This document shows positions 17,695 through 26,792 of a DNA stretch of 64,000 nucleotides, in pieces. Both the position numbers and the translations under genes were made by a program. Positions within the stretch are counted from its first letter, which is position 1; each line of letters opens with the position of its first letter. The DNA lies in the NCBI GenBank assembly GCA_947623965.1, contig CANQIF010000008.1, positions 49,903-113,902 on the forward strand. The letters run 5' to 3'. The DNA is from an uncultured Alistipes sp. Its GTDB lineage: Bacteria > Bacteroidota > Bacteroidia > Bacteroidales > Rikenellaceae. The notes below the pieces were generated by a model, which was not told the DNA's origin, did no database searches, and saw only the letters and a program-made list of their open reading frames with translations.

Positions 17695-19458
17695 ATGCAG
17701 GATCTGGAAGCGCTCTCGGGTAAAAGTCTATCCGAATTACGTGAAATCGCCGCGGTGCTGGGCATCGACGGCTCCAAACTCAAAAAGCGCGAATTGCGGG
17801 AGCGCATCGCCTCGCTCGGGGCCGGGGTTCCCGAAGAGATACAACCCGCCCCCGAACAGCCGGTCGAACGGCCGCGGCGCGGACGGCGCCCGCGGCTGGC
17901 TGCGAGCGAAGCGGTCGCCGAAACGACAGGAGCGGCAGCAGCCGAAATGCCCGCGGCATCGAAGCCGTTCGCCCCGGCGGATGCCTTCGCCGAACCTTTC
18001 CCTTCGGCGGACCCCTATGTCCCGGCAGACGCGTTCGGACCGGCCGATTCCTTCGGTCCGGCGGAATCTTACGCAGCTGCGGAACCCTCTGTGCCAGCCG
18101 AGGCGCCCGCACCCAAACGCCGCGGCCGCAAGCCGAAAGTCCGGCTCGAACAGGAGGCGGCCGCTGCGGCAGAGCCCCGCACCGCCGAGCCACGTTTCGC
18201 TGAATATCCTACCGAGCCCCGCACCACGGAGTATCGGCCCGCAGAATCCCGCCCGGCGGAGCCTTTCGGAATGGCCGAACCGATCGTCCAGGCGCACACG
18301 CCGATCATGTTCGAAAACGAGATCATCACCAAGGACGACTATGCGGGTGAAATCGAGGGCGAGGGAGTGCTCGAGATCATGCCCGACGGCTACGGCTTTC
18401 TCCGCTCGGCCGACTACAACTATCTTAATTCGCCCGACGACATCTACGTTTCGCCCTCGCAGATCAAGCTCTTCGGCCTCAAGCCGGGCGACACGGTGAA
18501 CGGTGCGATCCGCCCGCCGAAGGAGGGGGAGAAGTACTTCCCGCTCGTGCGCGTGAACGAAATCAACGGCCTGAAGCCCGAACACGTCCGCGACCGCGTG
18601 CAGTTCGAATACATGACGCCGCTCTTCCCGAGCGAGAAATTCTGTCTCACTGGCAAGGGGCACAACAGCCTCTCGAACCGCATCGTGGACCTTTTCTCGC
18701 CCATCGGCAAGGGGCAGCGCGCACTCATCGTCGCCCAGCCCAAGACCGGTAAGACGATGCTGCTGCAGTCGATCGCCAACGCCATCGCCGACAACCATCC
18801 CGAGGTCTACATGATCGTACTGCTGATCGACGAGCGCCCCGAGGAGGTGACCGAGATGGCCCGCAACGTCAAGGCCGAGGTGGTCGCCTCGACGTTCGAC
18901 GAGCAGGCCTCGCGTCACGTGAAGGTGGCCGAGATGGTGCTCGAGAAGGCCAAGCGCATGGTCGAGTGCGGTCACGACGTGGTGATCTTCCTCGACTCGA
19001 TCACCCGCCTGGCGCGCGCCTACAACTCCGTGCAGCCCGCCTCGGGCAAGGTGCTTTCGGGCGGTGTCGATGCCAACGCCCTGCACAAGCCGAAGCGCTT
19101 CTTCGGCGCGGCCCGCAACACCGAGGAGAAGGGGTCGCTGACGATCATCGCCACGGCCCTCATCGACACCGGTTCGAAGATGGACGAGGTGATCTTCGAG
19201 GAGTTCAAGGGAACGGGCAACATGGAGCTTCAGCTCGACCGCAAATTAGCCAACAAGCGCGTCTACCCGGCCGTCGACGTGATCGCGTCGAGCACGCGCC
19301 GCGAGGACCTGCTGCTGCCGCGCGAGGTGATGAACCGCACGTGGGTACTCCGCAAATACCTGTCGGACATGAACACCGTCGAAGCGATGGAGTTCCTCCA
19401 GAAGCAGATGAACCTCACCGAAACCAACGAGGAGTTCCTCGCCACAATGAACCAGTAG
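17695..19458 (+). CDS. rho: Transcription termination factor Rho with long disordered insert
   Basis: Hexameric RNA-dependent ATPase that ends transcription, 587 residues against about 420 in E. coli. The start at 17695 ([20 protein letters not shown]) is the Rho N-terminal helix bundle; upstream codons lie in the promoter. Residues about 45-205 are an Ala/Pro/Glu/Arg-rich low-complexity insert, including many xAEPR and PAExR repeats. After that come the cold-shock RNA-binding domain ([15 protein letters not shown]) and the ATPase core with P-loop [12 protein letters not shown] and the [13 protein letters not shown] block. Inserts of this kind are typical of Bacteroidota Rho. In B. thetaiotaomicron the insert has been reported to drive condensate formation. 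Confidence 0.98.
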   Translation: MQDLEALSGKSLSELREIAAVLGIDGSKLKKRELRERIASLGAGVPEEIQPAPEQPVERPRRGRRPRLAASEAVAETTGAAAAEMPAASKPFAPADAFAEPFPSADPYVPADAFGPADSFGPAESYAAAEPSVPAEAPAPKRRGRKPKVRLEQEAAAAAEPRTAEPRFAEYPTEPRTTEYRPAESRPAEPFGMAEPIVQAHTPIMFENEIITKDDYAGEIEGEGVLEIMPDGYGFLRSADYNYLNSPDDIYVSPSQIKLFGLKPGDTVNGAIRPPKEGEKYFPLVRVNEINGLKPEHVRDRVQFEYMTPLFPSEKFCLTGKGHNSLSNRIVDLFSPIGKGQRALIVAQPKTGKTMLLQSIANAIADNHPEVYMIVLLIDERPEEVTEMARNVKAEVVASTFDEQASRHVKVAEMVLEKAKRMVECGHDVVIFLDSITRLARAYNSVQPASGKVLSGGVDANALHKPKRFFGAARNTEEKGSLTIIATALIDTGSKMDEVIFEEFKGTGNMELQLDRKLANKRVYPAVDVIASSTRREDLLLPREVMNRTWVLRKYLSDMNTVEAMEFLQKQMNLTETNEEFLATMNQ

Positions 19459-20599
19459 GGGAGAGGGAGGTGAATTCAAAATTCAAAATTCAAAATTCAA
19501 AATTCAAAATTCAAAATTAAGAATTAAAAATTACAATGCAGCGGGCGACGCGGGCAGCAGCTTGCGGAGGGCACGCACGAGCGGACCTGCGGGCCTCCGC
19601 CGCCGGGAGGCTGCGGCCCGCTACGGTTCCTTCCGGAACCGCAAATGAAAAATGAAAAGTGAAAAATGATATTCGGGCAGCAGCTTGCGAAGCGCACGCA
19701 GGAGCGGCCCTGCGGGACGCGAGTGCGGGCCTTCGCCGAACGAAGTTGCGGCCCGCTGCGCCCATTCGGGCACAAATTCATTATTCAAGATTCAAAATCA
19801 AGCGCTTGTCCAACGTCTGCGGCATCGATCCCACTCGGGATAAGCCCGCAGCCAAGCGGACGGGCGTGCGACACAAAGGAGCAGCCCTCCGCCCGGGGGC
19901 GGCTGTGGGCTGCGGCGCCCATTCGGGCGCAATTAAAAATGAAGAATTATTTTCGGGCCGCGGCTTGCGAAGGACCCACGAGCAGGCGCGAGTTGCGGGC
20001 CTTCGCGGGGCGAAGCTGCGGTCCGTTCAGCCTTTTCAAGGCCGAAACTGCACAGAACATCGACAAATGCGGCCCGCCAATCGTTGTGCGATGATTCGGT
20101 GCAAAAAGCCCGCAGCCGAGCGGCGGGCCTGCACGAGCGGACCTGCGGACGCGAAGTTGCAGCCCTCCGCCCGGGGGCGGCTGCGGGCTGCCGGTCGCTC
20201 CGCGACCGAACTTGCCGGCAAGCTCTTTCACAAAAATAGGCGGCTGCGGCTCGCCGGTCCTAACGGGGCGAGACAACTCGGCCGGCCGACCTATGCGAAG
20301 TCGATAGATGCAAGTGATGCCCGCACCGACACGCTCGGGCTGCAGCCTGCGAAGGACGCGTAGGTTCGGGTACGAACTGCGGGCCTTCGCCGCCGGAGGC
20401 TGCGGCCCGCTCGGTCCTGACGGACCGATTTAAACTCGCGATAAGCCCTCCGCCGGGGGGGGGCGGCTGCAGCCTGCCGATCGCTCCACGACCGAATTTA
20501 CCGGCAAGACACCCCGGCAAGGTCCGCTCGGTCCTGACGGACCGAAAAGACGGCAGCCCAGTCTGACCGACCGACAACTAACGACTAAAACCATAAACC
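19459..20599. repeat. Largest mosaic hairpin-element array R5
   Basis: This 1.1-kb gene-free stretch starts with six exact TTCAAAA units (19475-19516) and then holds chained elements in plus orientation. Alpha modules lie at about 19553-19622, 19673-19756, 19954-20024 and 20335-20410. Beta modules lie at about 19842-19914, 20107-20190 and 20441-20477 (partial). Ten variable-stem hairpins are present, at 19624-19641, 19758-19773, 19827-19841, 19915-19930, 20028-20044, 20078-20093, 20192-20208, 20412-20427, 20478-20494 and 20529-20544. I see no T-run terminator for rho and no TAnnTTTG promoter for the downstream nuclease in it. Confidence 0.82.
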
Positions 20600-21376
20600 A
20601 TGAAGAGACTTTTGCTTTTCTGCCTGGCCCTGACGGCTGCTCTCAACGCCTTTGCTTGGGGGCAAAAAGGGCATGACGTAACGGCCTGGATCGCCGAACA
20701 GCACCTCACGCCCGAGGCGGCCGCTGCCATCGACCGCGTGTTGGGCGGCCGTTCGCTGGTCTACTACGCCAACTGGATGGACAACGCCAGCCACACGCCC
20801 GAGTATGCCTACAGCAAGACCTGGCACTACCTGAACATCGACGAGGGCGAGACGCTCGAATCGCAGCCCCGCCACCCGAAGGGCGACATCCTGACGGCGC
20901 TGAACGGCATCGTCGGCCGCATCGAAAAGGGCAAGCTCTCGCCCGAGGAAGAGTTCGACCAGCTGCGCATGCTCATCCACCTCGTGGGCGACCTCCACTG
21001 CCCGATGCACGCCGGCCGTTCGACCGATGCCGGCGGCAACCGCGTGCCGGTGGTCTACTTCAACCGTCCGGCCAACCTGCACGGCATCTGGGATACGTCG
21101 CTCGTCGAATCGGCCCACAACTGGACCTTCACCGAGTGGCAGCAGCAGATCGACCGCCTTTCGGCCGAGGACGCCGCCGCCGTCCAGCAGGGCACTTTCG
21201 AGGAGTGGTTCTCCGAGACGGCCTCCTATGCCGCGATGATCTACCGTGTGACGCCCGAAGGGACGAAAATTTCCTATGACTACCTCAATACGATGACCCC
21301 CGTGATCGAGCAGCAGTTCCTGCGCGGCGGGCTCCGTCTCGCAGCCGTTCTTAACCGCTTATACGGCAATAAATAA
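20600..21376 (+). CDS. S1/P1 family secreted nuclease
   Basis: Zinc-dependent single-strand nuclease/3'-nucleotidase fold, 258 residues. The signal peptide ends at ALNAFA so that W20 becomes the mature N-terminus, which in this family itself binds zinc. The other expected ligands are visible: H25 (GQKGHD), D61 (NWMD), H76, H127, D131, H137 (HLVGDLHCPMH) and H161/D165 (LHGIWD). It is likely periplasmic or secreted and may scavenge nucleotides. It stands alone, followed by a hairpin terminator shared with the convergent araC-type gene. Confidence 0.95.
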   Translation: MKRLLLFCLALTAALNAFAWGQKGHDVTAWIAEQHLTPEAAAAIDRVLGGRSLVYYANWMDNASHTPEYAYSKTWHYLNIDEGETLESQPRHPKGDILTALNGIVGRIEKGKLSPEEEFDQLRMLIHLVGDLHCPMHAGRSTDAGGNRVPVVYFNRPANLHGIWDTSLVESAHNWTFTEWQQQIDRLSAEDAAAVQQGTFEEWFSETASYAAMIYRVTPEGTKISYDYLNTMTPVIEQQFLRGGLRLAAVLNRLYGNK

Positions 21377-21403
21377 GGAAGCGAAGCGCACCGCACAATA
21401 AAG

Positions 21404-21440
21404 AGCCGCCGCTGGACGTTATGCCCCCAGCGGCGGTTTT
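21404..21440. terminator. Bidirectional terminator between nuclease and AraC genes
   Basis: GCCGCCGCTGG pairs with CCAGCGGCGGT, followed by a short T-run on the plus strand. It lies between two convergent genes. Confidence 0.75.
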
Positions 21441-21458
21441 CGTATCCGGTGCATCCGG

Positions 21459-22307
21459 CTACCGGCCGCTCTTGCGGAACTGCGAGGGCGAGACGCCCGT
21501 ATGCTTGCGGAAGAAACGGCCCAGATAGCTCTGGTCGGGAAAATGCAGCCGGTAGGCGATCTCCTGCACCGAGAGGGTCGTGCTGCGCAGCAGCTGCTTG
21601 ATCTCTAAAATCACCGCTCCGTCGATCACCGTCTTGGCCGAATGGCCCGAGACCGAGCGGGCGATCGTCGTCAGATAGCGCGTCGAAACGCAGAGCTGCG
21701 CGGCGTAGAATGCGACCTCGCGTTCGCTGCGGCAGTGCTGCCGCACCAGCTCCGCGAAGCGGCCGAACAGCTCGCCCTGCCGCGTGGTGACCGCCGACCG
21801 TTCCTCCGACGGCTCGTCTGTCCGCTCCATCACCTTGTCGCAGGCCTCCATCAGCGCGTTCTGCAACCGGTTCCGGACGATCGTATCGCGAAATTTGCCG
21901 CCGCGTTCGAAGTCGTAGGTCACCAGACCGAGCCACATGTTCATCGCCGGCACATCTTCGGTCCGGAGTGCTGAGAGCGGATGCTGCTTGACGATCCGCA
22001 TGAAGTCGAAGTCGAGCGGAAAGACGGCCTCCGCGAAGAGCGACGCGGAGAAGACGACGAGTTCCACCCGGAAGTCGTCGCTTCGCCGGCCGAACGAGAG
22101 GAGCGATCCGGGGAAGAGAAAGGCGACCGTGTTGCGCCGCATCGTGCCGGCGAAGTCGTCGATCATCAAATCGGCCGTTCCCCGGCGGCAGCAGAACAGG
22201 GCACCCGCGGAGCAGCGCTCCGCACGGTTGTCAAAAAACGACATATCGGAGGCGCCGATCGAAAACTGTTCGCCCGCGGGCAGGCGGAGCGGATCGATGG
22301 GTTTCAT
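21459..22307 (-). CDS. AraC family transcriptional regulator
   Basis: Cytoplasmic regulator of 282 residues. The first 170 residues form a cupin-like ligand-sensing domain. The last about 95 residues hold the two HTH motifs of the AraC/XylS family (SGHSAKTVIDGAVILEIKQL, and SVQEIAYRLHFPDQSYLGRF followed by FRKHTGVSPSQFRKS). It is divergent from the RND efflux operon, with a 161-bp shared control region containing repeated AAAAGTAC boxes. It is therefore the likely regulator of that pump and of itself. Confidence 0.95.
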   Translation of the reverse strand: MKPIDPLRLPAGEQFSIGASDMSFFDNRAERCSAGALFCCRRGTADLMIDDFAGTMRRNTVAFLFPGSLLSFGRRSDDFRVELVVFSASLFAEAVFPLDFDFMRIVKQHPLSALRTEDVPAMNMWLGLVTYDFERGGKFRDTIVRNRLQNALMEACDKVMERTDEPSEERSAVTTRQGELFGRFAELVRQHCRSEREVAFYAAQLCVSTRYLTTIARSVSGHSAKTVIDGAVILEIKQLLRSTTLSVQEIAYRLHFPDQSYLGRFFRKHTGVSPSQFRKSGR

Positions 22308-22333
22308 CGGGAAAAGATTGTTGCATTATTGAA

Positions 22334-22436
22334 CAAAAGTAACCATAACTTGTGAAATAAACAACCGGGTGTTCCGAAAAGTACCAATAAAAAGTACAAC
22401 ATAAAGATCGGAAAGAGGATAAAAAGCGTACTTTTG
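22334..22436. promoter_or_regulatory. Divergent araC/RND promoters with AAAAGTAC boxes
   Basis: The -7 box of the araC gene (TACTTTTG, minus, 22334-22341) and that of the RND operon (TACTTTTG, plus, 22429-22436) are identical. Each overlaps an AAAAGTAC-type box. Two more direct copies of AAAAGTAC lie at 22377-22384 and 22390-22397, 13 bp apart. The minus promoter has a TTG 20 nt upstream. The plus promoter lacks a clear -33 TTG, as expected if it needs an activator. Confidence 0.6.
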
Positions 22437-22468
22437 CACCGAACGAATTGTACAGTCAAAAATAATAA

Positions 22469-23635
22469 ATGGAAACTATGAAAGAAAGATTAGTGAGAGT
22501 TGCTGCCGCGGCATGCGCCCTGGCAGCCGTCGGGTGCGGACAGGCACCGGTGGCGACGGGCCCGGCCCAATACGCCATCATCGAGGTCTCGACAGCCAGC
22601 CGCGAGATTCCGAGCACCTATTCGGCGACCGTGCGCGGCCGTCAGGACATCGACATCTATCCCCAGGTGGGCGGAACGATCTCAGAGCTCTGCGTCACGG
22701 AGGGCCAACACGTCTCGAAAGGGCAGACGCTTTTCATCATCGACCAGGTGCCCTACAAGGCGCAGCTCCAGACCGCCGAAGCCAACGTCGCGGCCGCCAA
22801 GGCGGCCGTAGCCACCGCCCGGCTGAACTATGACAGCCGCAAGGAGCTCTTCGCCAAGAACGTCGTCTCGAAATTCGATCTTTCGACGGCCGAGAATTCG
22901 CTGCTGAGCGCCCAGGCACAGCTGGCCCAGGCCGAAGCGCAGCGCGTCAACGCCGCCAATTCACTCTCCTATACCGTCGTGAAGGCGCCGACAGCCGGCG
23001 TCGTCGGCACGCTGCCGTACCGCGCGGGCGCTCTCGTGAGCGCTTCGATGCCCCGTCCGCTGACGACTGTCTCGGACAACTCGGTAATGTACGTCTACTT
23101 CTCGGTGAACGAAAACCAGCTCCTCGACCTGACCCGCCGCTACGGCTCGATCGACGAGACGCTGAAGCAGATGCCCGCCGTGCAGCTGCAGCTCAACGAC
23201 GGCACGTTCTACGACGAGCCGGGCCGCATCGAATCGATCAGCGGCGTGATCGACACCTCGACCGGCACGGCCCAGCTGCGCGCCGCCTTCCCGAACCGGA
23301 ACGGCCTGCTGCACAGCGGCAGCTCGGGTACGGTGATCCTGCCCAACACCTATGAAAACTGCATCGTCGTGCCGCAGGGTGCCACCTTCGAGCTGCAGGA
23401 CCGCGTCTTCGTCTACAAGTACATCGACGGCGCAGCCAAGTCGGCCGCCATCGAAGTCGAGAAGATCAACGACGGCAAGGAGTATATCGTCCGTTCGGGT
23501 CTCAAGGTCGGCGACCTGATCGTCGGCGAAGGTGCCGCCATGCTGCGCGAGGGGACCCCGATCGCGCCGAAGCAGGCCGCTTCTGCAACCGCCCAGGCCC
23601 CCGCCGCCCAAACCGAAAATGCAAAGGAGGAGTAA
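22469..23635 (+). CDS. RND efflux periplasmic adaptor (lipoprotein)
   Basis: Membrane-fusion protein of an AcrA type, 388 residues. The signal peptide ends in AAVGC with lipidation at C23. VSTASREIPSTYSATVRGRQ begins the beta-barrel. The lipoyl half-motifs VGGTISELCVTEGQHVSKGQ and YTVVKAPTAGVVG flank an alpha-helical hairpin. The C-terminus is Ala/Gln-rich. It is the first gene of a three-gene efflux operon (3-nt gap to the pump) and bridges the pump and the outer-membrane channel. Confidence 0.97.
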   Translation: METMKERLVRVAAAACALAAVGCGQAPVATGPAQYAIIEVSTASREIPSTYSATVRGRQDIDIYPQVGGTISELCVTEGQHVSKGQTLFIIDQVPYKAQLQTAEANVAAAKAAVATARLNYDSRKELFAKNVVSKFDLSTAENSLLSAQAQLAQAEAQRVNAANSLSYTVVKAPTAGVVGTLPYRAGALVSASMPRPLTTVSDNSVMYVYFSVNENQLLDLTRRYGSIDETLKQMPAVQLQLNDGTFYDEPGRIESISGVIDTSTGTAQLRAAFPNRNGLLHSGSSGTVILPNTYENCIVVPQGATFELQDRVFVYKYIDGAAKSAAIEVEKINDGKEYIVRSGLKVGDLIVGEGAAMLREGTPIAPKQAASATAQAPAAQTENAKEE

Positions 23636-23638
23636 ACC

Positions 23639-26600
23639 ATGAATCTGAAGAATTTTATCGAACGTCCCGTACTGGCGTCGGTCATCTCGGTGCTGATCGT
23701 GATTGCCGGTATCATCGGACTTGCGTCGCTCCCGGTGGAGCAGTACCCCGATATCGCGCCTCCGACGGTAATGGTGAGCGCCACCTACCCGGGCGCCAGC
23801 GCCGAGACCATCCAGAAGTCGGTGATCGTTCCGCTCGAGGAGCAGATCAACGGCGTGGAGAACATGCAGTACATCACCTCGACCGCCTCGTCGGGTTCGG
23901 CCTCGATCCAGATCATCTTCCGACAGGGAACCGATCCGGATATGGCCGCCGTAAACGTGCAGAACAAGGTGGCGATCGCCTCGTCGCTGCTGCCGGCGGA
24001 GGTGACGAAAATCGGTGTGGTCACCATGAAGCGTCAGACTTCGATGCTTCGCGTCTTTTCGACCTACTCGCCCGACGACCGCTATGACGAGAACTTCATC
24101 TCGAACTACGTGATGATCAACATCGAGCCCCGTATCAAGCGTATCGCGGGCGTCGGCGAGGCCTTCACGCTCGGTTCGGACTACTCGATGCGCATCTGGC
24201 TCAAGCCGGAGGTGATGGCCCAGTACCGGATGGTGCCTTCGGATGTCACCTACGCCCTCGCCGAACAGAACGTCGAGTCGGCGGCCGGTTCGCTGGGCGC
24301 CCAGTCCGAGAACGTCTTCCAGTACACGCTGCGCTACAAGGGCCGCCTCACGACCCCCGAGGAGTTCGGCGAAATCGTCATCCGTTCGACCGAGGACGGG
24401 CAGGTGCTCCGCCTGAAAGATGTCGCCGATATCGAACTCGGCGCCGAGTCCTACGACTACAAAGGCTTCCTGAACGGCCACACGGGCATCACGACGATGG
24501 TCATGCAGACCGCCGGATCGAATGCCACGCAGGTCGTCGAGGAGATCGACGCGCTGCTCGACGAGGTCCGTGCCGAGATGCCCGAAGGGCTGGACGTCAC
24601 GGGCGTCATGTCGGTGAACGACTTCCTCTACGCCTCGATCCACGAGGTGCTCAAGACCCTGATCGAGGCCTTCATCCTCGTCATGCTGGTCGTCTACGTC
24701 TTCCTGCAGGATATCCGCTCGGCGCTCGTTCCGGCCGTGGCGATCCTCGTTTCGCTGATCGGTACCTTCGCCTTCCTGTGGGCAGCCGGCTTCTCGATCA
24801 ACATCCTGACCCTCTTCGCCCTCGTGCTGGCGATCGGTACGGTGGTCGACGATGCGATCATCGTCGTCGAGGCGGTGCAGGCGCGCTTCGATATCGGCTA
24901 CCGCTCGCCGAAGAAGGCCACGATCGACGCCATGTCGGGCATCGCATCGGCCATCATTACCTCGACGCTCGTCTTCATGGCGGTCTTCATCCCCGTCTCG
25001 ATGATGGGCGGCACGTCGGGTGTCTTCTACACGCAGTTCGGTCTGACGATGGCCGTCGCCGTGGGTATCTCGGCCGTCAACGCCCTGACGCTCTCGCCGG
25101 CCCTCTGCGCCCTGCTGCTCAAGCCCTACCTGACCGAAGACGGCAAGGCCAAGGACAACTTCGCCGCCCGTTTCCGCAAAGTGTTCAACACCTGCTTCAC
25201 AGCGGTGATGAACAAGTACAAGTTCGGCGCCCTGGCCTTCATCAAGCACAAATGGCTCATGTGGGGGACGCTGGCCTGCTCGCTCGGCCTGCTCGTCGTG
25301 CTGATGAACAACACCAAGACGGGTCTGGTCCCCGATGAGGATATGGGCGTCGTCATGGTGCAGGTGTCGGCCGCGCCGGGCTCGACGCTGCACGAGACCG
25401 ACCGCATCATGCGGACCGTCGCTTCGCGCATCCAGGCGATCCCGCAGGTCGAGAAAGTGATGCAGGTGGCCGGTTACGGTCTGATGGCCGGTGCCGGCTC
25501 GTCGTACGGCATGTGCATCGTCCGTCTGAAGGACTGGGAGGAACGCCCCGACAAGGAGGATGCCGTATCGGCGGTGATCGGCCAGATCTACGGCCGCACG
25601 ATGGACATCAAGGAGGCCCAGATCTTCGCCATCGCTCCGCCGATGATTACCGGCTACGGCACCTCGACCGGTTTCGAAATGCACCTGCAGGACAAGGCGG
25701 GCGGCTCGATCAACGACTTCTACAACGTCTATCTGCGCTACATCGCCGCGCTGAACCAGCGCCCGGAGATTCAGATGGCCTACTCGTCGTTCAACATCAA
25801 CTTCCCGCAGTACATCTTCGACATCGACGCGGCGAAGGCCAAGCGCGCCGGCGTCTCGCCCTCGGATATTCTGTCGAACCTGGCGACCTACTTCGGCAGC
25901 GCCTACGTGTCGAACATCAACCGCTTCTCGAAAGTTTACCGCGTGACGATGCAAACCGACCAGCGCTACCGCCTCGATCCCGAGTCGCTGAACAACATCT
26001 ACATCCGCAACGGAGCGGGGGAGATGGCGCCTGCCAGCCAGTTCGTCACGATGCAGAAGGTCTACGGCCCCGAGGTGCTGAACCGCTTCAACCTCTACAA
26101 CTCGATCGGCATCAACGGCTCGGCCGCCGACGGCTATTCGTCGGGCGACGCGATCAACGCCATCCGCGAGGTGGCCGCCGAGGTGCTGCCGCGCGGCTAC
26201 GGCTACGACTTCAGCGGTCTGACGCGTGAAGAGACGACCACGACCAACAACACGGCGATCATCTTCGGCATCTGCATCCTGCTGATCTACCTCATCCTCT
26301 CGGCCCTCTACGAGAGCTACCTCATTCCGTTCGCCGTCATTCTGTCGGTACCGTGCGGTCTGATGGGCAGCTTCCTGCTGGCCAAGGCGATGGGCATGGA
26401 GAACAACATCTACCTCCAGACGGGTATCATCATGCTGATCGGTCTGCTGTCGAAGACGGCCATCCTCATCACGGAGTTCGCCGCCGACCGCCGCCGGCAG
26501 GGCATGACCCTTTCCCAGGCCGCCATTTCGGCCGCCAAGGCCCGTCTGCGCCCGATCCTGATGACAGTGCTCACCTGCGTCTTCGGTATGCTGCCGCTCG

Positions 26601-26791
26601 TCTTCTCGCACGGTGCGGGCGCCAACGGCAACTCGACCCTCGGCACGGGCGTCGTCGGCGGCATGATCGTCGGCACGCTGGCCCTGCTCTTCCTGGTGCC
26701 GATGCTCTTCATCGTCTTCCAGACCCTGCAGGAGAAGATCAAGCCGGTCCGCTTCGAAACAGCTGAGGCCGAAGAGGTTAAAAACGAGTAA
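23639..26791 (+). CDS. RND multidrug efflux pump, AcrB/HAE1 family
   Basis: Proton-driven trimeric inner-membrane pump, 1050 residues, full length. The start MNLKNFIERPVLASVISVLI is a standard HAE1 N-terminus. The paired proton-relay aspartates are D404 and D405 (GTVVDDAIIVVE) in TM4. Two large periplasmic porter/docking blocks follow TM1 and TM7, and GLLSKTAILITEFA near the end carries the conserved lysine region of TM10. The operon order adaptor-pump-channel and the divergent AraC gene suggest inducible export of a toxic compound. The substrate is not predictable. Confidence 0.98.
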   Translation: MNLKNFIERPVLASVISVLIVIAGIIGLASLPVEQYPDIAPPTVMVSATYPGASAETIQKSVIVPLEEQINGVENMQYITSTASSGSASIQIIFRQGTDPDMAAVNVQNKVAIASSLLPAEVTKIGVVTMKRQTSMLRVFSTYSPDDRYDENFISNYVMINIEPRIKRIAGVGEAFTLGSDYSMRIWLKPEVMAQYRMVPSDVTYALAEQNVESAAGSLGAQSENVFQYTLRYKGRLTTPEEFGEIVIRSTEDGQVLRLKDVADIELGAESYDYKGFLNGHTGITTMVMQTAGSNATQVVEEIDALLDEVRAEMPEGLDVTGVMSVNDFLYASIHEVLKTLIEAFILVMLVVYVFLQDIRSALVPAVAILVSLIGTFAFLWAAGFSINILTLFALVLAIGTVVDDAIIVVEAVQARFDIGYRSPKKATIDAMSGIASAIITSTLVFMAVFIPVSMMGGTSGVFYTQFGLTMAVAVGISAVNALTLSPALCALLLKPYLTEDGKAKDNFAARFRKVFNTCFTAVMNKYKFGALAFIKHKWLMWGTLACSLGLLVVLMNNTKTGLVPDEDMGVVMVQVSAAPGSTLHETDRIMRTVASRIQAIPQVEKVMQVAGYGLMAGAGSSYGMCIVRLKDWEERPDKEDAVSAVIGQIYGRTMDIKEAQIFAIAPPMITGYGTSTGFEMHLQDKAGGSINDFYNVYLRYIAALNQRPEIQMAYSSFNINFPQYIFDIDAAKAKRAGVSPSDILSNLATYFGSAYVSNINRFSKVYRVTMQTDQRYRLDPESLNNIYIRNGAGEMAPASQFVTMQKVYGPEVLNRFNLYNSIGINGSAADGYSSGDAINAIREVAAEVLPRGYGYDFSGLTREETTTTNNTAIIFGICILLIYLILSALYESYLIPFAVILSVPCGLMGSFLLAKAMGMENNIYLQTGIIMLIGLLSKTAILITEFAADRRRQGMTLSQAAISAAKARLRPILMTVLTCVFGMLPLVFSHGAGANGNSTLGTGVVGGMIVGTLALLFLVPMLFIVFQTLQEKIKPVRFETAEAEEVKNE

Positions 26792-26792
26792 C

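Noticed and set aside
19526..20560. Many 60-230 codon frames within the mosaic arrays, on both strands
   Set aside because: Frames exist in all six phases because the elements are GC-rich and lack stops. The hairpin stems vary without respect to codons, so I treat them as non-coding.
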